Below are positions 1 through 4,590 of a stretch of 7,746 nt of DNA, piece by piece. The stretch spans positions 1 to 7,746 of the forward strand of contig JALHLM010000285.1 of NCBI GenBank assembly GCA_022844585.1, given 5' to 3'. This DNA is from Pirellulales bacterium (lineage in GTDB: Bacteria > Planctomycetota > Planctomycetia > Pirellulales > JALHLM01). Position numbers and translations under genes: made by a program. The first letter of the stretch is position 1; every line of letters begins with the position of its first letter. The notes beneath the pieces are model-generated. The model did not search any database. It was given only the letters and a program-made list of their open reading frames with translations, and had not been told where the DNA came from.

Positions 1-444
1 CGTGAGGTCGTAAGTGTCGGGCGCGAGCGCCAGATTCTTGAGCGTCACCGTGGCGAGTAAGCTATCGGGATAGGGAGTGATCGAAAGCTGATCGATGTTT
101 CCCTCCGCCGCCGCCAGGCCGGGCCCGGTGGCCACGCTCGCGCCTGAAGCGAAGCCGAAGAAATCGAGTTCCGCAGGCACCGCTAAACCATTAACCGACG
201 CCTTCGCGCCGTCGAACTGCATCTGCCAGCCGTAGCTGAACAGTCCGTTCGCCACGGCGTCGGCCGCGGGCGTGGAGATGTCACCGTCGAGAATTACCTG
301 CACGTCGAACGACTCGCCCGGCGCGACTTGGTAGACGCCGCGGTCAAACAACAGGCCCGGTTCGGCCCAGGCCGGCGACGCCGAGAGCGCCACGATCACG
401 GCGACCGCCTGTCGAGTACGTGAAAGATTCAAGCTGCCGTTCAT
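1..444 (-). CDS. Secreted protein with cohesin-like domain, 5' part only
   Basis: The reading frame is open from an ATG (complement of 442-444) to the window edge, giving 148 residues with no stop, so the C-terminus lies outside. The N-terminus is a classic signal peptide: basic residues (SRTRQ), a hydrophobic run (AVAVIVALSA), then a likely signal peptidase site after AWA at residue 27. The mature part begins EPGLLFDRGVYQVAPGESFD and continues with alternating hydrophobic strands and small turns (VQVILDG, LFSYGWQMQFDG, LLATVTLKNLALAPDTYDLT). This pattern resembles the cohesin-like beta-sandwich found in secreted planctomycete proteins that often end in a PEP-CTERM or dockerin tail; that tail cannot be seen here. 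No strong Shine-Dalgarno precedes the ATG. It is divergent from rpsB and probably unrelated to it. The export signal is secure; the fold is an inference and the function unknown. Confidence 0.75.
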   Translation of the reverse strand, partial: MNGSLNLSRTRQAVAVIVALSASPAWAEPGLLFDRGVYQVAPGESFDVQVILDGDISTPAADAVANGLFSYGWQMQFDGAKASVNGLAVPAELDFFGFASGASVATGPGLAAAEGNIDQLSITPYPDSLLATVTLKNLALAPDTYDLT

Positions 445-645
445 GGTGTCGCTCGCAAGAGAAGATCACGGAAACCCGCACCTGGAAGACCCCCAACTTC
501 CCCAAACGCTATCAGACCGAAGCACAAATAGCAATAATGCGACGTTTTTCACTTTCCAGGTCATTGGATCTGTGACGGCTCGATCCACCGATAGTCCCGC
601 GGAACGAAAATCCCGGGTGGCTAGGGTCGAAGGTGCTTATTCGCC

Positions 646-659
646 CCCAGCGCGCTGGG
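646..659. repeat. Perfect 14-bp GC-rich palindrome upstream of rpsB promoter
   Basis: CCCAGCGCGCTGGG reads identically on both strands. It sits about 27 bp upstream of the proposed rpsB -35 box. A second inverted pair, GGGCGTC at 657-663 and GACGCCC at 688-694, overlaps both the palindrome and the -35 box. It could be an operator for a dimeric regulator or a hairpin; no regulator can be named from the sequence. Confidence 0.4.
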
Positions 660-685
660 CGTCGTGGCGGGCGGTCGCGCTCCGA

Positions 686-715
686 TTGACGCCCCCGCGC
701 CTGCCCCGCTACCAT
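686..715 (+). promoter_or_regulatory. Candidate sigma70-type promoter for rpsB
   Basis: TTGACG at 686-691 matches the -35 consensus at 5 of 6 positions. TACCAT at 710-715 matches the -10 consensus at 4 of 6, with an 18-bp spacer. Transcription would begin near 722 and leave a leader of about 140 nt before rpsB. The position suits a promoter for the whole rpsB-tsf-pyrH-frr cluster. The weak -10 box keeps confidence moderate. Confidence 0.4.
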
Positions 716-752
716 ACCGAATTGCCTTCAGCCTGAACGGTCCGGGCGGGGT

Positions 753-768
753 GGCCAAATCTTTGGCC
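753..768 (+). promoter_or_regulatory. Hairpin in rpsB leader
   Basis: GGCCAAA (753-759) and TTTGGCC (762-768) are perfect inverted repeats, so the RNA can form a 6-bp stem with a 4-nt loop. It lies in the predicted 5' untranslated leader, about 95 nt before the start codon. No U-tract follows, so it is not a terminator. GCCGGTGTG at 766-774 recurs exactly at 838-846 just before the Shine-Dalgarno. Leader control of rpsB by S2 is known in some bacteria; whether it applies here is unknown. Confidence 0.4.
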
Positions 769-848
769 GGTGTGAGGCCGAAATTCTTACTGTGAACGCC
801 GGACGCCCGTTCCTTGTCTATCCAGGAACAGGACTTAGCCGGTGTGCC

Positions 849-854
849 AAGGAG
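849..854 (+). promoter_or_regulatory. Shine-Dalgarno deciding the rpsB GTG start
   Basis: AAGGAG lies 7 nt before GTG 862, an ideal spacing. TCCTTG at 811-816 is the exact complement of CAAGGA at 848-853 and could mask this site in the leader RNA. The same upstream segment could instead pair with ACAGG at 828-832. Confidence 0.75.
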
Positions 855-861
855 TGTGTGC

Positions 862-1599
862 GTGTCTGTATTGGTGCAGGATTTGATCGAAGCCGGCGTG
901 CATTTCGGCCACCGGGCCAGCCGCTGGAATCCCAAGATGCGGCCCTATATCTATGGGCGCCGCAATCTGATTCACATCATCGACGTCCGCGAGACGATCC
1001 GCGGTTTGATCCGCGCGAAGAAGTACCTCGCCCAGGTTTCCGCCGGGGGCAGCAACGTGCTGTTCGTCGGCTCGAAGCGGCAGGCCTCCGAGGCGATCGA
1101 GCGGGAAGGCATCCGCTGCGGCATGCCCTATGTGAACGACCGCTGGCTGGGCGGCACGCTGACCAACTTCCGCACGATTCGCAGCCGGCTGACCCGCCTG
1201 GAAGAGCTGGAAAAGCTGATCAACGGCGAGGAATTCGCCGCCTACTCGAAGAAGGCCCAGTCGGCGCTCAAGCGCGAATACCGCAAGATGTACCGCAACC
1301 TCAACGGCATCCGCACCATGAGCCGGCTGCCGGAGTGCCTGATCATCTTCGATCCGAAAAAGGAACGGAACGCCGTCCGTGAGGCCCAGAAGATGGGCAT
1401 CACCACGCTGGCGTTGATCGATACCGATTGCGACCCCGACCAGGTCGACCTGCCGATTCCCGGCAACGACGACAGCATCCGGTCGATCGAGCTGATTTCC
1501 AAACAACTGGCCGACGCGATCATCGAAGGGCGCGGCACGGCCGGCCTGGGCCGCATGGAAACCGCGGACAAGGACGCCGCCGGGGCCTACGTCGGCTGA
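862..1599 (+). CDS. rpsB: 30S ribosomal protein S2
   Basis: S2 is a structural protein of the small ribosomal subunit, bound late at the head-platform junction and needed for S1 attachment. The 245-residue product has the usual family length. Hallmarks are HFGHRASRWNPKM at residues 14-26, VNDRWLGGTLTNF at 91-103 and PIPGNDDSIRSI at 198-209, with a basic helical coiled-coil insert around 105-150. I choose GTG at 862 because AAGGAG (849-854) sits 7 nt upstream and the N-terminus then becomes MSVLVQDLIEAGVHFGH, the expected form. The frame is open back to TTG 814, which would add 16 residues without homology and bury the Shine-Dalgarno inside the gene. It is first in the conserved rpsB-tsf-pyrH-frr order. 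Identification is secure. Confidence 0.97.
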   Translation: MSVLVQDLIEAGVHFGHRASRWNPKMRPYIYGRRNLIHIIDVRETIRGLIRAKKYLAQVSAGGSNVLFVGSKRQASEAIEREGIRCGMPYVNDRWLGGTLTNFRTIRSRLTRLEELEKLINGEEFAAYSKKAQSALKREYRKMYRNLNGIRTMSRLPECLIIFDPKKERNAVREAQKMGITTLALIDTDCDPDQVDLPIPGNDDSIRSIELISKQLADAIIEGRGTAGLGRMETADKDAAGAYVG

Positions 1600-1893
1600 C
1601 GACCGCGGCACTCCTTGCACCGCGCCGGTGGGCGGAGCGATTCTCAGAGGCTGTGGCTGCGGACGAGCGTACTTGCTCACCCCCAGAAAGCCGATTTATC
1701 GCCTGGGATTGCCATCGCCCGGGGTCGGGAACGAGTATCCAATCCGACGGCCGATCAGGTATCCTCGATCCCGCCGCCGGCCGGCTTGCCGTCACACCGA
1801 GGCCGGGCGACGCATCGAACGAATACGGTGCTTTTGACAACACAATAGCGCACGCGAACACATACGCATAAGTATCCACGGGAGAATCTGAAC
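1600..1893 (+). other. rpsB-tsf intergenic region without a gene
   Basis: This 294-bp gap is long for two normally adjacent operon genes. Frames that cross it have no recognisable protein or start signal. It contains a perfect 10-bp palindrome, GCCGGCCGGC at 1776-1785, and a consensus -35 hexamer near its right end. No terminator with a U-tract is visible after rpsB, so read-through into tsf is likely. Confidence 0.6.
1834..1862 (+). promoter_or_regulatory. Possible internal promoter before tsf
   Basis: TTGACA at 1834-1839 is a perfect -35 consensus in a locally AT-richer patch between rpsB and tsf. The hexamer 17 bp downstream (AACACA, 1857-1862) is a poor -10 box, and nearby CATACG and CATAAG are not well spaced. 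The -35 match could be chance. Confidence 0.25.
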
Positions 1894-2724
1894 ATGGCCG
1901 AAATCACCGCCGCCGCCGTGATGGCGCTCCGGGAGAAGACCGGGCTGCCGATGATGGAATGCAAGAAGGCTTTGACGGAGTCCGGCGGAGACCAGGACGC
2001 CGCCGTCGAGCAACTGCGCAAGCAAGGGATCAAAACCGCGGAGTCGCGCGTGGGACGCGAAACCACCGAAGGCCGCATCGCCATTCACACCGACCTCGGC
2101 AAAAAGGTCGGCGCAATGGTCGAAGTGCTCTGCGAGAGCGCCCCGGTCGGCGGCGGCCCGGACCTGATCGACTTTGCCAACGCCTGCGCCAAGCAACTCG
2201 CGCTGGGGCCCGGTGCGAAAACGGCCGAAGAGCTGCTCAAGCAGCCGTCGCCGAGCAAGTCCGGGATGACGCTCCAGCAACAGTTGGACGACATCATCAA
2301 TCGCATCCGCGAAGCCATCAAACTGGGCCGCGTGGTCCGCATCGACGGCACGTGCGGCGGCTACGTCCATCACAACGCCAAGGTGGCCGTGCTGTTGCAG
2401 GTCGATGGCGGCACCGCCGAACTCGCCAAGGACGTCAGCATGCACGTCGCGGCGATGCGCCCCTCGTCCGTCTCCAAGGAAGACCTGGACGCCGCGCTGG
2501 TCGCCAAGGAGCGCGAGATTCTGCTGGAAGCCGCTCGCAAGGAAGGCAAGCCGGAAAACATCCTGGAAAAGATGGTCGAAGGCCGGATGAAGAATTTCTT
2601 CGCCGAAAAGGTGCTGATGGAACAGCCGTTCGTGAAGGACGAAAAGCAATCCGTCGGCGCCTACATCAAGGCGAGCGGCATGAAGATCGTCCGGTTCGTG
2701 CATTGGGAACTGGCGAAGGGCTAG
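1894..2724 (+). CDS. tsf: Translation elongation factor Ts
   Basis: EF-Ts is the guanine nucleotide exchange factor that releases GDP from EF-Tu in the cytoplasm. The 276-residue product begins with a UBA-like domain containing the signature KTGLPMMECKKAL (residues 15-27), followed by QLRKQGIKTA. The core carries repeated alpha/beta exchange subdomains, with CGGYVHHNAKVAVLL in the second half and the C-terminal KQSVGAYIKASG region. The TDF motif, which in E. coli EF-Ts pushes Asp80 and Phe81 into the EF-Tu Mg2+ site, is replaced by CESAPV at 80-85; I recall the same SAPV change in other planctomycetes. Start ATG 1894 follows GGGAGA (1880-1885) at good spacing. It lies second in the conserved cluster. 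Identification is secure; the exchange mechanism may differ in detail. Confidence 0.97.
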   Translation: MAEITAAAVMALREKTGLPMMECKKALTESGGDQDAAVEQLRKQGIKTAESRVGRETTEGRIAIHTDLGKKVGAMVEVLCESAPVGGGPDLIDFANACAKQLALGPGAKTAEELLKQPSPSKSGMTLQQQLDDIINRIREAIKLGRVVRIDGTCGGYVHHNAKVAVLLQVDGGTAELAKDVSMHVAAMRPSSVSKEDLDAALVAKEREILLEAARKEGKPENILEKMVEGRMKNFFAEKVLMEQPFVKDEKQSVGAYIKASGMKIVRFVHWELAKG

Positions 2725-2744
2725 GCATACACCCGGAGTCTTCG

Positions 2745-2848
2745 ACACTAGCCCGACGCGCCAGCGAGGGGGAATTGACGTCGATCGATCACCGACGTCG
2801 CCGATGAGTCAACGTCGGCTCCCCCTCGCTTGCGCGTCGAGCTAGTGT
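2745..2848. repeat. Long inverted repeat of planctomycete type in the tsf-pyrH gap
   Basis: Arms 2745-2773 and 2820-2848 are complementary at 27 of 29 positions; the mismatches are 2753/2840 and 2762/2831. The arms carry ACTAGCCCGACGCG and AGCGAGGGGGA. The 46-bp loop has further inverted pairs: TTGAC 2775-2779 with GTCAA 2808-2812, and CCGACGT 2792-2798 with ACGTCGG 2812-2818. I recall closely similar sequences as abundant intergenic repeats in planctomycete genomes, where they produce the spurious peptide LARRASEG. It resembles a REP/BIME-type or MITE-like element. No transposase or clear target duplication is present. Confidence 0.8.
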
Positions 2849-2884
2849 GGCCGGTTGAGATGGACGTCGAGAACCAAACCGATA

Positions 2885-2899
2885 GAGGTCACAGACCTC
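2885..2899. repeat. Short hairpin repeat GAGGTC-ACA-GACCTC
   Basis: Perfect 6-bp arms flank a 3-nt loop, 27 bp before the pyrH start. The flank continues as GGCTACAGAA. I recall the longer form, with both sides reading CCGAGGTC...GACCTCGGCTACA, as a frequent dispersed repeat in planctomycetes; this copy would be damaged on its left side. It could also be a small leader hairpin. Confidence 0.5.
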
Positions 2900-2925
2900 G
2901 GCTACAGAATTTCGGAATCTTTCCC

Positions 2926-3690
2926 ATGGCCGATGACGGGTCAAGTCGCAGTGCATCTCAATACCGCCGCGTGGTGCTGAAGCTTTCGGGCGAGAGCTTC
3001 GTCCACGCGGGCGAGCGCGGCATCAGCATGACGGAAGTGCGGCACATCGCCGAACAGACGGTGCAGGCGGCGCAATACGGGGCGGAAATCGCCATCGTGA
3101 TCGGCGGCGGCAATATCCTGCGCGGCGCGCAATTCACCGCCGGCAACACGGGCATCCAGGAAGCCACCGCCCACTACATGGGCATGCTGGCCACGGTGAT
3201 TAACGGGCTCGCGTTGCAAGACGCGCTCGAATCGCTCGGCGCGCAGACGCGATTGTTGACGGCGATCAAGATGGACGGCGTGGCCGAGCCTTATATTCGC
3301 CGCCGCGCGCGGCGCCATTTGGAAAAAGGCCGCATCGTGATTCTCGCCGCCGGCACCGGCAGCCCGTTTGTGACGACCGACACGGCGGCCGCCCAACGGG
3401 CGCTGGAATTGGAAGCACAAGTGTTGCTCAAGGCGACGCGCGTTGACGGCGTGTACAGCGACGATCCGGAAAAGAATCCGCACGCGGTGTTGTACAAAGA
3501 GTTGAACTACCACATGGTCCGCGAGCAGAATTTGCGCGTGATGGATCCCACGGCCATTACGCAATGCATGGAACACGACATGCCGATTTTGGTCTTCAAC
3601 TACAAGAAGACCGGCAACATCGTCCGCGCCGTGCGCGGCGAAACGGTGGGCACGCTGATTTCGAGCGCTGTGCCGGCGAACGTGGGATGA
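2926..3690 (+). CDS. pyrH: UMP kinase (uridylate kinase)
   Basis: The enzyme phosphorylates UMP to UDP with ATP, supplying pyrimidine nucleotides; bacterial forms are hexamers of the amino acid kinase fold, usually activated by GTP and inhibited by UTP. From ATG 2926 the product is 254 residues, close to the family's usual 235-250. Motifs are KLSGE (19-23), GGGNILRG (60-67), the GTGSPFVTTDTAA segment (143-155), KATRVDGVYSDDP (169-181), MDPTA (206-210) and ILVFN (221-225). I chose ATG 2926 because the frame extends back to TTG 2830, but those 32 extra codons come from the repeats in the gap and have no UMP kinase character. Only a weak GGA precedes the ATG. The spacing to frr is 141 bp. Identification is secure; the exact start is less so. 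Confidence 0.95.
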   Translation: MADDGSSRSASQYRRVVLKLSGESFVHAGERGISMTEVRHIAEQTVQAAQYGAEIAIVIGGGNILRGAQFTAGNTGIQEATAHYMGMLATVINGLALQDALESLGAQTRLLTAIKMDGVAEPYIRRRARRHLEKGRIVILAAGTGSPFVTTDTAAAQRALELEAQVLLKATRVDGVYSDDPEKNPHAVLYKELNYHMVREQNLRVMDPTAITQCMEHDMPILVFNYKKTGNIVRAVRGETVGTLISSAVPANVG

Positions 3691-3703
3691 GGAAACGGAA
3701 GTT

Positions 3704-3776
3704 AGCAGCCAGAAGTATGAAGCCGGAATGTAATTCTACGAGGCTCCCGCTCATCTAACTTCTGGCTTCTGGCTTC
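3704..3776. repeat. TTCTGGC direct and inverted repeat in the pyrH-frr gap
   Basis: AGCCAGAAGT at 3707-3716 is exactly complementary to ACTTCTGGCT at 3758-3767, and the pairing extends outward after one mismatch. The right arm is itself a tandem pair, TTCTGGC at 3760-3766 and 3767-3773. I recall TTCTGGCTTCTGGCTTC as a recurrent intergenic sequence in planctomycetes. The stem is not followed by a U-tract, so it is not a standard terminator. Confidence 0.65.
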
Positions 3777-3831
3777 CCTCGAACAAACCAACGCAAGACC
3801 CAAGAACGCTTTCCTCACCGGACCCATCGCC

Positions 3832-4392
3832 ATGCCCGTCGACGATATTCTTTTGGACGTGGAAGAACGGATGGAAAAGGCGGCCGACGTGCTGAAGCAC
3901 GCCTTGGCTGGCATTCGGACAGGGCGCGCGAACCCAGGCCTGGTCGATTCGCTGCGGGTCGAAGTGTACGGCTCGCCGACGCCGATCAAACAACTCGCCT
4001 CGGTGGGCGCGCCGGAACCGACGCAGATCGTCATCCGGCCGTTCGATCCCGGCACGATCAAGGACATCGAGAAGGCGATCCTCGCCAGCGGCCTCGGCTT
4101 CACGCCGCAAAACGACGGGCGCTTGATTCGCTTGAACGTGCCGCCGCTCTCCACCGAGGTCCGCAAGAAGCTGGTGTCCCGCATCAAGGAATTGACCGAA
4201 GAAGCCAAGGTGGCGATCCGCAATGTCCGCCGCGACGGCAACAAGGCCGCGGAAGCCGAGCAAAAGGACAAGATCCTCGGCGAAGACGAGTGCGATCGCG
4301 CGAAAGAGGAAGTCCAGGAACTCACCAAGAAATTCGAGCAACGCGCCACCGATCTCGCCAAGGCCAAGGAAGCCGAGGTGATGGAGGATTAA
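3832..4392 (+). CDS. frr: Ribosome recycling factor
   Basis: RRF works with EF-G to split the post-termination ribosome so that its subunits can be reused. The 186-residue product matches the family length (about 185). The order fits the two-domain L-shaped protein: a helical N-terminal segment with GIRTGRANPGLVD (27-39), the small beta domain with YGSPTPIKQLASV (46-58) and NDGRLIRLNVPPLSTEVRKKL (94-114), and a long C-terminal helix bundle with AIRNVRRDGN (128-137), which holds conserved arginines for ribosome contact. ATG 3832 is the natural start; only a weak GGA lies about 10 nt upstream. It is last in the conserved rpsB-tsf-pyrH-frr order, and hairpin-forming sequence follows it. Identification is secure. 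Confidence 0.97.
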   Translation: MPVDDILLDVEERMEKAADVLKHALAGIRTGRANPGLVDSLRVEVYGSPTPIKQLASVGAPEPTQIVIRPFDPGTIKDIEKAILASGLGFTPQNDGRLIRLNVPPLSTEVRKKLVSRIKELTEEAKVAIRNVRRDGNKAAEAEQKDKILGEDECDRAKEEVQELTKKFEQRATDLAKAKEAEVMED

Positions 4393-4452
4393 GGCCGCTG
4401 CCTGGCGTTACTCGGCCCCGCGGCCTGGGTCTGACGTCGCCAAGAATTGGCG
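4392..4452 (+). terminator. Hairpins after frr, possible end of the cluster
   Basis: AGGCCGC at 4392-4398 pairs with GCGGCCT at 4420-4426. Just after it, CGCCAA at 4438-4443 and TTGGCG at 4447-4452 form a tight 6-bp stem with a GAA loop. Neither is followed directly by a run of T, so intrinsic termination is doubtful. Rho-dependent termination or 3'-end protection is equally possible. Confidence 0.3.
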
Positions 4453-4467
4453 CTATGCGCGTCTTTC

Positions 4468-4496
4468 GTGGCGTCCTCCAGATGTCCGGACGCCGC
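4468..4496. repeat. Inverted repeat just upstream of the bioA promoter
   Basis: GGCGTCC at 4470-4476 is complementary to GGACGCC at 4488-4494 across an 11-nt loop, and one wobble plus one G-C pair extend it. A TTTTT run follows at 4513-4517, about 16 nt away, too far for a canonical terminator. It lies 4 bp before the proposed -35 box and could be an operator or an inefficient terminator. It does not resemble the BirA operator. Confidence 0.35.
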
Positions 4497-4499
4497 CAC

Positions 4500-4528
4500 T
4501 TGGAATCCCCGCTTTTTCAGTGTGTAAT
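4500..4528 (+). promoter_or_regulatory. Candidate promoter for bioA
   Basis: TTGGAA at 4500-4505 matches the -35 consensus at 4 of 6, and TGTAAT at 4523-4528 matches the -10 at 5 of 6, with an optimal 17-bp spacer. Transcription would begin near 4535 and give a leader of about 56 nt. This supports bioA being a separate unit from the frr cluster. Confidence 0.45.
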
Positions 4529-4590
4529 GGGATGGTTCGCAGCTTCACACGATCCTCTTCCGCCGCATTGTCGCCGAATCCCTCGCCGTC

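Larger units (their letters stand above)
445..861. other. Divergent intergenic region and rpsB leader
   Basis: This 417-bp stretch separates the leftward secreted-protein gene from rpsB. I find no convincing gene in it; the open frames that cross it carry no recognisable protein and overlap the promoter and leader. It holds a 14-bp palindrome (646-659), a promoter candidate (686-715), a hairpin (753-768) and a possible Shine-Dalgarno-masking pairing (811-816 with 848-853). The part from 445 to 640 shows no clear element. I looked for a leftward promoter for the 1-444 gene and found only poor matches. Confidence 0.7.

Noticed and set aside
443..736. 97-codon frame in the divergent intergenic region
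   Set aside because: It has no known motif, crosses the palindrome and the rpsB promoter, and has no ribosome site.
814..861. TTG start giving rpsB 16 extra residues
   Set aside because: The Shine-Dalgarno AAGGAG and the conserved S2 N-terminus both point to GTG 862.
835..1680. Long open frame on the minus strand opposite rpsB
   Set aside because: It is a by-product of GC-rich codon use in rpsB, has no recognisable domain, and rpsB is beyond doubt.
1776..1785. GCCGGCCGGC palindrome as an operator for tsf
   Set aside because: A 10-bp palindrome made only of G and C is expected by chance fairly often at this base composition, and it lies more than 100 bp from the start.
1792..2748. 318-codon open frame on the minus strand opposite tsf
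   Set aside because: It is antisense to a clearly conserved EF-Ts gene, and its composition (His, Arg, Ala, Leu rich) is typical of a shadow frame.
1959..2807. Plus-strand frame overlapping tsf and ending in the LARRASEG peptide
   Set aside because: It is an Arg-rich shadow of tsf that runs into the intergenic repeat; LARRASEG is the translation of the repeat arm, not a protein motif.
3704..3776. Intrinsic terminator after pyrH
   Set aside because: The stem has a long loop and is not followed by a T-run; it fits a repeat element better, and frr follows in the same direction.
4393..4590. BirA-type biotin operator before bioA
   Set aside because: I looked for TTGTAAAC and GTTTACAA half-sites and for a BioR-like TTATMTATAA site; neither is present.
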